64,000 nucleotides of DNA from Helicobacter labetoulli (GTDB taxonomy: Bacteria; Campylobacterota; Campylobacteria; Campylobacterales; Helicobacteraceae), in NCBI RefSeq assembly GCF_003670275.1, contig NZ_QXJF01000010.1, positions 44,902 to 108,901 on the forward strand, given 5' to 3'. Of this stretch, positions 1 to 8,009 are shown in pieces. The notes beneath the pieces are model-generated. The model was given only the letters and a program-made list of their open reading frames with translations. It had not been told where the DNA came from and ran no database searches. The position numbers were made by a program, and so were the translations under genes. The stretch's first letter is position 1. Each line of letters starts with the position of its first letter.

Positions 1-645
1 TCTTTGTTTTATGCTCTTGTTGGCACATTACTTATCCATTTGTATAGTAGTGAGCAGACACATTTTTCTACCCTGTTTCGCTCTAGCTTTGTTTCAATAC
101 GATGCAGAATCTATTTTATCGTGCTTTTTATAGTTTCATTTGTGGTGCTTTGGTGGTTTGATGCAGGGGCGGTTTATGTGGTGCTTATGCTTTTGTTATT
201 ACTTGGTTTAATTGATATTCAATGCCTTGCTTTACCAGATGTGCTTAATTTTTTATTTCTTCTTGTGTGTGTGGCATTTGCATTTTTAGATTCTATGGCA
301 ATGCAGGAGAGCTTTATGCAAAGGGTATTGCTTGGTTTTGGTGTTGGTGGGGTGTTTTTTACGCTTAAAATTATGTATCAAAGCTTGGCTAGGAAAGATA
401 TTGTTGGTGAGGCAGATATAATTGTATTAAGTTCGGTTGGCATTGCTTTTGGGGTGCTTGATGCATTTGTTGGGGTATTTTTAGGCAGTGTAGCCGCACT
501 TTTTTATGCGATTGTTTTAAGGGTGTTTTACAAGGTAAATCTTGTGAATCTTAAATTACCATTTTGTTTTTTTATTTTCGTTGGAGTTTTACTCAACCTT
601 ATATGGCTGCATTTTATCCTAAGTGAGAATCTACTCAATGCTTAA
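1..645 (+). CDS. Prepilin peptidase, A24 family (5'-truncated by window)
   Basis: A polytopic membrane protein whose frame is open from the first base, so the true start lies outside the window. It carries the two aspartates expected of A24 leader peptidases: the first in LID followed by LPD (about residues 71 and 79 of the visible part), the second in GEAD (about residue 138). A24 enzymes cut prepilin-like leaders at the inner membrane. The N-terminal half, which holds the methylase region in bifunctional members, is not visible, so I cannot say whether it exists. It overlaps the next gene by 8 bp, suggesting one operon. No pilin gene is seen in this window, so its substrate is unknown. Confidence 0.7.
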   Translation, partial: SLFYALVGTLLIHLYSSEQTHFSTLFRSSFVSIRCRIYFIVLFIVSFVVLWWFDAGAVYVVLMLLLLLGLIDIQCLALPDVLNFLFLLVCVAFAFLDSMAMQESFMQRVLLGFGVGGVFFTLKIMYQSLARKDIVGEADIIVLSSVGIAFGVLDAFVGVFLGSVAALFYAIVLRVFYKVNLVNLKLPFCFFIFVGVLLNLIWLHFILSENLLNA

Positions 646-1657
646 AAAGTATCTTTTTAGTTCTTTCGCACAGATTTTTTTCCCATTTTTTCTTGTGCTA
701 TTTTTTATTGCTTCTGTTGTATTACTTATTGATATTGCAGGGCGGACTTATGTGGTGAAAATGAGCTTTTTGGATTTGGGCACATTATTTATGTATCTTA
801 TTCCAAGCAGTTTGTTTTTTATTGTTCCTATTACCTTTTTTGCTGCACTTGTGCTTGGAATCTCTCGTCTAGCGTATGATTATGAACTTATGGTGTGTTT
901 TTCACTTGGGAGTAAGCCATTTGATATTGTGAGATTCTTTTTACCTATCACACTTCTTGCCACTTTGGTTTTGTTTATGTTTTCATTTGTTTTGCTTCCT
1001 TTAGCCACAAGTGCATCTAAAAATTTTGTGGCACAAAAAAAAGCGGATATTGATGTGAATATTAAACCCGGCGAGTTTGGGCAAAAGCTTGGTGATTGGC
1101 TTGTATATGTGGATAGCGTGGATAATCGTAAATATCAGAATCTTGTGCTATTTTCGGAAAATGGCTTTGAGGGCGATACTTTTATTGTTGCACAATCTGG
1201 TCAAACAAATAATAATCAAGGCTTATTTGAGCTAAATCTTTTACAAGGCAAAGCGTATTTTGCAGCACCGCAGGAGGTGAAAAGGGTAGATTATAACACA
1301 ATGAGTGTGCGGCAAAATGTCAGTGAGCCACAACTTAATGGGTATGATTTATTTGCATATTGGCAGGAGGCTTTCAGTCTTGAATCTCGCCAAAAACTTC
1401 GCAAACTCGCTCAAGCCATAATGGTTTCGCTCTTTCCTTTGGTTTCTATTTTTTTAATCCCGCTTTTTGGCATTGCTAATCCGCGGTTTCGCTCTAATAT
1501 GTCATATTTTTATGTGATTGGCTCTGTGGCGTTGTATTTTGTGCTTGTATATATTGCTTCGGATAATTTTACTATTCTTGGAATGGTTGGCATACCGATT
1601 TTATGGTTTTTTGGCGGATTTTTTCTTTATAAAAAATTTATTGCAAAGTTTTATTAA
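638..1657 (+). CDS. LptF/LptG family LPS export permease
   Basis: About 339 residues with the YjgP/YjgQ layout: three N-terminal membrane helices (roughly residues 8-115), a periplasmic domain of about 140 residues, and three C-terminal helices ending in FLYKKFIAKFY. This family forms the membrane part of the Lpt ABC machine that extracts lipopolysaccharide from the inner membrane. I chose ATG 638, which overlaps the upstream stop by 8 bp, over the GTG at 623 that would add five residues. LptF and LptG cannot be separated by eye. Its stop overlaps the truA start by one base. The outer-membrane end of the same pathway, lptD, lies about 3.5 kb downstream. Confidence 0.8.
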   Translation: MLKKYLFSSFAQIFFPFFLVLFFIASVVLLIDIAGRTYVVKMSFLDLGTLFMYLIPSSLFFIVPITFFAALVLGISRLAYDYELMVCFSLGSKPFDIVRFFLPITLLATLVLFMFSFVLLPLATSASKNFVAQKKADIDVNIKPGEFGQKLGDWLVYVDSVDNRKYQNLVLFSENGFEGDTFIVAQSGQTNNNQGLFELNLLQGKAYFAAPQEVKRVDYNTMSVRQNVSEPQLNGYDLFAYWQEAFSLESRQKLRKLAQAIMVSLFPLVSIFLIPLFGIANPRFRSNMSYFYVIGSVALYFVLVYIASDNFTILGMVGIPILWFFGGFFLYKKFIAKFY

Positions 1658-2382
1658 TGCCACGATACAAAGCTGTAATTTCTTATGATGGCAGTGCGTT
1701 TTATGGCTTTGCACTGCAAAAGCATAAGCCAAGTGTGCTAGGAGTCTTGCAAGATGGATTAGCACGAGTGGGGATAAGGAGTGAGATTCTAGGAGCTTCA
1801 CGCACAGATAGAGGGGTGCATTCCACAGGACAGGTCATTAGCTTTGAATCCTCACATTTTTTTGACATACAACATTTGCAGAATCTATTAAATACAAAAT
1901 TGTATCCACACATTGCAGTGCGGAGTTTGGTTGGTGTGAGCGAAGATTTTCACCCACGCTCCCACGCTTTATGGCGTTCCTATCGTTTTTTGCTTACCTC
2001 TACGCTGCCAAGTCCCTTTAGTTCGCCTTATGTGAGTTATGAAAAGATGGGCGATAGGGCGTTGTTTCAATCTGCTTTGAGTTTGTTTAAGGGGAGGCAT
2101 AATTTTGCTTTATTTAAGAAAAATGGTTCTTTTACAAAAGATTCTTATCGCACGATTTTAAGAATCTTTGCTTATGAGCATAAAGGCTTAGATGTTGTGT
2201 ATATAAGGGGTAATGGCTTTTTGCGTTCCCAAGTGCGACTAATGGTAGGAGCAGCACTTAGTGTAAGTCGCGGGGAGCTAAGTTTTGAGGCGTTAAGAGA
2301 GCAGCTTGAATGCAAAAAAAGGCATTATAATTTCCCCATAAGCCCAAATGGCTTATATCTTTGTGGCGTGGGGTATAGCTAG
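1657..2382 (+). CDS. truA: tRNA pseudouridine(38-40) synthase TruA
   Basis: 241 residues, the normal length. The N-terminus reads as a typical TruA (YDGSAFYGFALQ), and the catalytic aspartate is in ASRTDRGVH at residue 51. The enzyme isomerises uridines 38-40 in the anticodon arm of tRNAs. The start codon overlaps the stop of the LptF/G gene (TAATG), so the two are probably translationally coupled. The 3' end overlaps by 4 bp the 3' end of the convergent methyltransferase gene. Nothing is unusual in the protein. Confidence 0.93.
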   Translation: MPRYKAVISYDGSAFYGFALQKHKPSVLGVLQDGLARVGIRSEILGASRTDRGVHSTGQVISFESSHFFDIQHLQNLLNTKLYPHIAVRSLVGVSEDFHPRSHALWRSYRFLLTSTLPSPFSSPYVSYEKMGDRALFQSALSLFKGRHNFALFKKNGSFTKDSYRTILRIFAYEHKGLDVVYIRGNGFLRSQVRLMVGAALSVSRGELSFEALREQLECKKRHYNFPISPNGLYLCGVGYS

Positions 2383-3051
2383 GCTGGTTTGCTTGCCTCA
2401 ACATACAAAGATTCAAATGCTCTTTCTTTAAGGTCAAAAAGCAATAAGGGGTCGCGTCCATTCCCACAAGATGAGCGTTGAATAGAGACAAAGCCTAAAG
2501 ATTCTAGTTCATAATGCAACCTATCATAGTCCCATACACTCAAATGGAGCCATTCTTGTGTTAGTTTCCTAATATGCTCATTGGCTAGATTCTTTTTATT
2601 TACATCTTGTTTGTCAGCGAGATATTCTTTCACACGAAAATCTAGGTCTGGCACACTGAGGCGAAGTGTGCCGCCAGGCTTTAAGATTCTAAAAATTTCT
2701 TTAAGTAGTAAGAGAGCTTCATCAATATAGAGATGTTCTAATACGTGTTCTGAAAAAACTCCATCAAAGGCATTGTTTGGACACAAAAGCGGATATCGTA
2801 AATCAAGCTGCCATTGTGGTTTTGGGGTTGTGTAAGTTTTAAAAGGCTTTAAGTGAGAGAAAAAATCAGCATTGATTATATTATGCCCCCCCCCCCATAG
2901 CCTCTTGAAAGTTTATTCCACAACCAAGATTCAAGTAGTTGAGGTTTTGTTGTAAGTGGGGTTTGCGGAATGAGGAAAAATGGCGTCCATAGAGGCTAAT
3001 AAGTTCAAATTTCAGCATTCCCGCGAGGGTAAATTTGCACTCTTGTTTCAT
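2379..3051 (-). CDS. Phase-variable class I methyltransferase (OFF, frameshifted at G11)
   Basis: Reading down from ATG at 3051, the protein has SAM motif I (NLGCG), then enters a run of 11 G (plus-strand C at 2886-2896) and stops almost at once after MGGGGII. The frame beyond the tract is open and continues the fold: HNIINADFF, WQLDLRYP, then FSEHVLEHL and LKPGGTLRLSVPDLD, typical of Methyltransf_11 proteins. G10 or G13 would fuse both parts into about 223 residues. The gene stands alone, convergent with truA. Similar proteins often sit in LPS or glycan loci, but the substrate cannot be read from sequence. In this assembly it is out of frame. Confidence 0.8.
2886..2896 (-). repeat. G11 homopolymer (phase-variation tract) in methyltransferase
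   Basis: Eleven consecutive C on the plus strand, read as G11 by the minus-strand methyltransferase. It separates two open frames of one protein. Loss of one base or gain of two restores the frame. Confidence 0.9.
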
Positions 3052-3151
3052 TGTAATACTCCTTTTAGTTTAGGTGAAAAATGCCTATGATTATAGCTCA
3101 TTAAGGTAAAAAAGATGTGTTAGGTTTATCATTCTTTTAAAACTCATTTGT

Positions 3152-3157
3152 TATAAT
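3152..3157 (+). promoter_or_regulatory. -10 element for 6S-like RNA / purD
   Basis: A perfect TATAAT preceded by TTTGT, with no convincing -35, as is common for Helicobacter housekeeping promoters. The predicted start lies at about 3164, at the base of the structured leader described next. It is the only clear promoter before the purD operon. Confidence 0.65.
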
Positions 3158-3163
3158 GCCACT

Positions 3164-3372
3164 TAACCTAGATGACGCGTCTTTCCTTTCATATCGCTAG
3201 TCTGTTGCTAAAAGATTTTTGAGCTAATCGTAGTGATTTCTGTGTGTCGGTGTTTCTGCTTGAGCCATTTGTGTGGTGAGGATTTGTCGCCTAATGAGAT
3301 TCTCTTGGCTCTATTTGTGGCTTTTTTAGGCTACGCACAATGGGGTAACGCTCATTTGGGGGTTTTAGAATT
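3164..3372 (+). ncRNA. 6S-like structured RNA / purD leader
   Basis: About 200 bases between a TATAAT box and purD have no plausible reading frame. The ends can pair: CCTAGATGA-c-GCGT (3167-3180) with ACGCTCATTTGGG (3348-3360), a closing stem of about 13 pairs with wobbles and one bulged C. A long, mostly unpaired middle would form the rest. From memory, Campylobacterales have a conserved RNA motif upstream of purD that was later recognised as 6S RNA, which binds RNA polymerase as an open-promoter mimic. Position, length and closing stem fit. I have not modelled the interior, and the 3' end is approximate. Confidence 0.6.
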
Positions 3373-3385
3373 TTGAAGGAAAAAT

Positions 3386-4666
3386 ATGCAAGAGAATATA
3401 TTGATTATCGGTAATGGCGGGCGAGAATATGCTATGGGGCTTGTGCTAAAAGATGATAAGAGAGTGGAAGGCTTGTATTTTGCCCCGGGCAATGGTGGCA
3501 CACACGCTTTAGGCACAAATATTTCAGCTATAAAACATACAGATATTTTAGAATCTATAAAAAAATATGCCATTACACTTGTGATTATCGGTCCTGAAGC
3601 ACCATTGAGCGAGGGGCTAAGTGATTTTTTAAAAGAACACAATGTGCGTGTGTTTGGTCCATCTCTAGCAGCTTCTAGGTTAGAATCTAGCAAGGCATAT
3701 ATGAAAGATTTAGTCTCACAAGCAGGGATTAAAACAGCAAGATATATGCAATCAAGCGATGTAAAGACGCTTAGTGAGTTTATCTATACGCTCACTCCAC
3801 CTATTGTTGTAAAAGCTGATGGGCTATGTGCGGGAAAGGGCGTGATTATTGCCCAAAGTCATAGTGAGGCGATTACTCATACAAAGGAAATGCTTTCCGG
3901 CAAGGCGTTTGGCAATGCTGGAATGCGTGTAGTGATAGAAGAGTTTTTAGATGGCTATGAACTTTCTGTTTTTGCCATAAGTGATGGCAAGGATTTTATT
4001 ATGCTTCCAGCGTGTCAGGACCATAAGCGATTGCTCTCTGGTGATAATGGTCCAAATACGGGGGGTATGGGTGCATACACGCCCACACCTTTGTGCGATG
4101 AAACTTTGCTTGAAAAGATTAAGAAAGATATTATCGCACCTATACTAGATATGATGCGTAAGCAGGGAAGTCCATTTGTGGGAGTGCTTTTTGGCGGAAT
4201 TATGGTGTGTGAAAGGGACAATGAGCTTGAACCATACTTGCTTGAATTTAATGTGCGTTTTGGCGATCCTGAATGTGAGGTGCTTATGCCGCTTTTGCAA
4301 ACACCATTGCTTGATATTGTAACTCACGCTATTGATGGGAAAATCACACAGCTTGAATGCAAGATGAAGCAAAAATATGCCGTGGCAGTGGTGGCTTCAT
4401 CAAAAGACTATCCTTACAAGTCAAGCCCTGCTGTGCCAATCTCTGTGAAAGAGTTTGATATGAATCTAGGGCATATTGTGTATGCGGGAGTGAGTAAAAC
4501 TGAATCTGGCGAGATTCTCGCTAGTGGTGGGCGTGTGCTTTTGGCTGTTGGGCTAGCAGATTCTCTTTCTCTTGCACGAGATAATGCTTATGAGATTATG
4601 AGACATATTTCTTTTGATGGTATGCACTATCGCGATGACATTGCATTTAGGGCATTGGGCAAATGA
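3386..4666 (+). CDS. purD: Phosphoribosylamine-glycine ligase (GAR synthetase)
   Basis: 426 residues, full length. The N-terminal Rossmann part starts ILIIGNGGREYAM. The ATP-grasp domain shows VVKADGLCAGKGV and the late metal/ATP loop EFNVRFGDPECE. The enzyme ligates glycine to phosphoribosylamine, the second step of de novo purine synthesis. AAGGA lies just upstream of the ATG. It is the first gene after the 6S-like RNA and overlaps the next gene by 4 bp (ATGA), so it heads an operon that also carries envelope genes. Confidence 0.95.
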   Translation: MQENILIIGNGGREYAMGLVLKDDKRVEGLYFAPGNGGTHALGTNISAIKHTDILESIKKYAITLVIIGPEAPLSEGLSDFLKEHNVRVFGPSLAASRLESSKAYMKDLVSQAGIKTARYMQSSDVKTLSEFIYTLTPPIVVKADGLCAGKGVIIAQSHSEAITHTKEMLSGKAFGNAGMRVVIEEFLDGYELSVFAISDGKDFIMLPACQDHKRLLSGDNGPNTGGMGAYTPTPLCDETLLEKIKKDIIAPILDMMRKQGSPFVGVLFGGIMVCERDNELEPYLLEFNVRFGDPECEVLMPLLQTPLLDIVTHAIDGKITQLECKMKQKYAVAVVASSKDYPYKSSPAVPISVKEFDMNLGHIVYAGVSKTESGEILASGGRVLLAVGLADSLSLARDNAYEIMRHISFDGMHYRDDIAFRALGK

Positions 4667-5136
4667 ATAATGATGAAAAGCTCCTAGAAATTTTGGAGCG
4701 GGAGAATCTCAAAGTAGCCGATAGGAGTCTGCGGATTCTAGCGTGGTTTATTGATGTGTTTTTGCTCTCTTTTATTTTTGCACTCATTCATATGGATACG
4801 CTCTCGCAAATGAGTGATTCTTCTGGCAATGTGGATTATGAGAGTGTGAGGAATTTTGTAATGGCTTTTACTTGGCAGGTATGGATTTTAAAGATTAGTT
4901 ATGACACTCTGTTCGTATGGTATTATGGAAGCAGTATTGGCAAGATTATTTGCAAGATTAAAGTTGTGAGTGCGGATTTGTTTGACAAGCCAAGTTTTAT
5001 ATCTGCCTTGCTTCGTGCGTTCGGGAAGTATATGGGTGAGAGTTTGCTTTTTATCACTTATGTTTTTGGCTTTGCCGATAGGTTTGTGCGCACACTGCAC
5101 GATAGAATCGCAAAGACTTTGGTAATTGCCTATTGA
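4663..5136 (+). CDS. RDD family membrane protein
   Basis: 157 residues with three likely membrane helices (about 25-43, 68-90, 125-145). The RDD signature appears as ADRSLRILAWFIDVFLL near the N-terminus, with a basic C-terminal end (FVRTLHDRIAKTLV). RDD proteins are small inner-membrane proteins; some have been linked to ion transport, but no function can be assigned here. It overlaps purD by ATGA and lptD by a TTGA overlap, so it sits translationally between them. The same position next to lptD is seen in H. pylori as I recall it. Confidence 0.75.
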   Translation: MNNDEKLLEILERENLKVADRSLRILAWFIDVFLLSFIFALIHMDTLSQMSDSSGNVDYESVRNFVMAFTWQVWILKISYDTLFVWYYGSSIGKIICKIKVVSADLFDKPSFISALLRAFGKYMGESLLFITYVFGFADRFVRTLHDRIAKTLVIAY

Positions 5137-7325
5137 AAAAAAGTATTTGCTATGGATTTTTGCTCTGCTGTTTAGTAGGAGTGCTACAAGCCAAACAAAA
5201 GGCGGATATGTTTGATTTATCCGCTGATGATGTAAGTGCAAGTGGTGATATTATCACGGCTACTGGTAATGCGTTTTTATTCTATGGCGATATGTATATG
5301 GTTGCTCACAAAATTATTTATAACAAAGTAAGTAAGCAGGCACATTTGGAAGGGGGAGCTAAGATCTATCAAGGTGATGTGCTTTATCTTGATGTAGAGC
5401 AAGTAGATGTCAATATGGAAAATAAGCATACAAAGATGTCAAATGTGTATTTGCAAAGCGGTGCGGGAATGTGGTTTATGGCAAAGCAGAGTGAGGGGCA
5501 AGAGGGCAAGTATCGCTTTAAAAAAGGTGTTATTTCAGGCTGTGATATACAATATCCATTGTGGCATATGAATGTAAGCTCTGGCACATATAATACAGAT
5601 AAAGAGTATATGAGTGTGTGGAATCCTAGATTCTATATCGGGGCGATGCCTGTGTTTTATCTGCCATATTTTGTTGCACCAACAGGCACAAAAAGAAAAA
5701 GTGGCTTTCTCACTCCCACTATGTCTTTAAGCAATAAGCAGGGTTTTATGTATATGCAACCTTTTTTTATCGCACCATATGACCGATGGGATATGACGAT
5801 TGCTCCGCAGATAAGGACGCAGCGTGGTGCTGGTGGGGATTTGGAATTTCGCTTTGCTGATAGGGATAATAAAGTTGCCATTTTGCAAACGCGTTATTTT
5901 CAAAATACTGATGAATATACCACGCTTTATAATCTTAAAAATAAATATATCTATGGTGGGACTTTCAAATACGACACACAGGGAATCTTTGCGAGGAATA
6001 ATGAATATATAACAGATGGTCTTTTTGCAGATGTTACTTATATGAATGATTTGGAATATATGCGTTTAAAAAGTCTTAATGCTGCTTTTAATACGCGTTT
6101 ATATGAATCTCGCATAAATTATTTTCTCAATTCAAACAAGCATTATTTTGGGACATATTTTAAGTATTATTTGGATTTGTCTAAAGTTGATAATAGCCAA
6201 ACTTTTCAAGCCCTTCCGCAGTTGCATTATCACCACTACACAGATTCTTTATTTTTCAGGAATTTGCTTTATACTTTTGATTTTCAAAGCAAACACATCA
6301 CGCGTCCTTCAGGCTATGGATATTTTCAAAATACAATGTCTTTGCCCATAGGTTTAGCAATACCACTTTTGAAAGATTATATATCGCTTGGGGCAAATGT
6401 AGATGCGTATGCAACCTCCATATCTTTGCAAGACTACAATGGGCTAACTGACGCTTTAAAACAGCCATTAGGGAAAAATATCAATTACAGCGTGAGCAGT
6501 TATAATGTCTCGATTAACTCTGACATTGCGCGTCCATATAAACTTTTTTTTCACTCTATGCATCTTGAGGCTCTATTTAGTGGTGTGTTGCATAAATACA
6601 CTTCAGAAGCCATTGCCGATGAGAGGTATAAGGCATATAATGATTTGATTGAGAGAGGCATATCCCAAGAAGCACTTGCTGTGATTTGGAATCCAAGTGA
6701 TATTGTAGATGTGGTAAAAAATAAGCACAAGGTGGATTTGAAGTTTTCACAATATTTTTATGGCAAAAATGGCAAGGAGTTATTTTATTGGCGTATGTAT
6801 CAGCGATTATTTTTGCAAGATACTTTTTTGAATAACTCTCAAACTTTGCGTAATGAGATAGGCTTTGCACCTATTGATGGATTGAATCTTAGCGGTTCAG
6901 TTTTTTATTCATACACAAGACAAACAATCAGCGAAGCTTCAATCAATGCATCTTTTAACAAATGGGGGTTAGATTCTAATCTCACATATTATTTTAAGCT
7001 TGATCCATTGTATTTAAGCTCGGGTTTGTATTCACCGCAGGGCAATACGGGCTTTGCTCGTGGGACAATGGGATATGATTTTGGCTATTTTCGCTTGAAT
7101 ACTAATGTGGGCTATGATGTGGGGCTTGGGTATTTAAAGGATTGGTATGTTACAATCTCCAAAGATATTCGGTGTTTTGGTGTAGCTTTGAAGTTTGCTC
7201 AAGATATTCGCCCAACCCTTACAGCGGACAATCAAATCACACCAATTAAAAATCAATATGTAAAGATTGAGTTTCGCTTCGTGCCTTTGGCAAACACGGG
7301 CTTTACTTATAGATTCAAAGAATAA
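5133..7325 (+). CDS. lptD: LPS assembly outer-membrane protein LptD
   Basis: 730 residues with an N-terminal signal peptide (hydrophobic through LQA at about residue 20), an OstA-like periplasmic beta-jellyroll (about 25-150) and a long C-terminal beta-barrel region rich in aromatic residues. LptD inserts lipopolysaccharide into the outer leaflet. The only start consistent with the signal peptide is a TTG at 5133 overlapping the RDD stop. With the LptF/G gene at 638, both ends of the LPS export bridge are present in the window. The C-terminus ends in FRFVPLANTGFTYRFKE; I do not see a classic terminal Phe. Confidence 0.85.
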   Translation: MKKSICYGFLLCCLVGVLQAKQKADMFDLSADDVSASGDIITATGNAFLFYGDMYMVAHKIIYNKVSKQAHLEGGAKIYQGDVLYLDVEQVDVNMENKHTKMSNVYLQSGAGMWFMAKQSEGQEGKYRFKKGVISGCDIQYPLWHMNVSSGTYNTDKEYMSVWNPRFYIGAMPVFYLPYFVAPTGTKRKSGFLTPTMSLSNKQGFMYMQPFFIAPYDRWDMTIAPQIRTQRGAGGDLEFRFADRDNKVAILQTRYFQNTDEYTTLYNLKNKYIYGGTFKYDTQGIFARNNEYITDGLFADVTYMNDLEYMRLKSLNAAFNTRLYESRINYFLNSNKHYFGTYFKYYLDLSKVDNSQTFQALPQLHYHHYTDSLFFRNLLYTFDFQSKHITRPSGYGYFQNTMSLPIGLAIPLLKDYISLGANVDAYATSISLQDYNGLTDALKQPLGKNINYSVSSYNVSINSDIARPYKLFFHSMHLEALFSGVLHKYTSEAIADERYKAYNDLIERGISQEALAVIWNPSDIVDVVKNKHKVDLKFSQYFYGKNGKELFYWRMYQRLFLQDTFLNNSQTLRNEIGFAPIDGLNLSGSVFYSYTRQTISEASINASFNKWGLDSNLTYYFKLDPLYLSSGLYSPQGNTGFARGTMGYDFGYFRLNTNVGYDVGLGYLKDWYVTISKDIRCFGVALKFAQDIRPTLTADNQITPIKNQYVKIEFRFVPLANTGFTYRFKE

Positions 7326-7334
7326 GGAGCAAAG

Positions 7335-8009
7335 GTGCAAAAGATTATATTTCAACAAACACAAGACGCACTATCGCCCTTGCTTGATATGATTCAGATT
7401 AAGAATCTTCCTTTGGATAATGCGATTTTGGTAGCTATTGGGCGTGAGGGTGTGGTATTTGCACGAGATTTAGCCAATAGGCTTAAAGTCCCTATGGCAT
7501 TTCTTTTTACCCAGATTATCCCTTCCCCACTCAATCCCGAATGTCCAGTAGCGGTGGTAGGTGAAGATATGGAGATAGTGATTAATGAAGAGTTGGTAAA
7601 TGCTTTTGGCATAAGCCTTGATTATGTATATGGAGAGGCACAAAGGCAGTATGAGGAGGCGATTTTACCCGCTCGGTATCAGCTGCGAAAGGGAGAGGGG
7701 ATTAGCTCATTTAAGGGGAAGGATATTTTGCTTTTTGATTTGGGGATTGAGACGGGATTGCGTATAGGCGTGGCGATTAAGACTTGTATGAACTTAAAAG
7801 CAAAAAGCATTTGTGTGTTTGCACCAGTAATGCCCAAAAACATTTATGAATTTTTGAGTGAGATTTGTGATGATGTGTCTTGTCCTTATCCACTTGAAAA
7901 TTATGTTTCAACAACGCATTATTTTCCCACTCTTCAATCCATAGATGATGAAAGTTTTGAGAAGATTCTAAGTCAAATTACAACAAAGGAGACAAATGCA
8001 ACGCATTAA
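7335..8009 (+). CDS. Phosphoribosyltransferase-like protein
   Basis: 224 residues resembling type I phosphoribosyltransferases. LVAIGREGVVFARDLANRL matches the early loop, and ILLFDLGIETGLRIG lies where the PRPP loop is expected, but the usual acidic pair of that loop is replaced by D-L-G. It may therefore bind a nucleotide ligand without the standard activity. The GTG start at 7335 follows AAGGAG by six bases. It lies between lptD and pnp and overlaps pnp by 14 bp. I recall a homologue in the same place in H. pylori. The substrate is not evident. Confidence 0.6.
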   Translation: MQKIIFQQTQDALSPLLDMIQIKNLPLDNAILVAIGREGVVFARDLANRLKVPMAFLFTQIIPSPLNPECPVAVVGEDMEIVINEELVNAFGISLDYVYGEAQRQYEEAILPARYQLRKGEGISSFKGKDILLFDLGIETGLRIGVAIKTCMNLKAKSICVFAPVMPKNIYEFLSEICDDVSCPYPLENYVSTTHYFPTLQSIDDESFEKILSQITTKETNATH

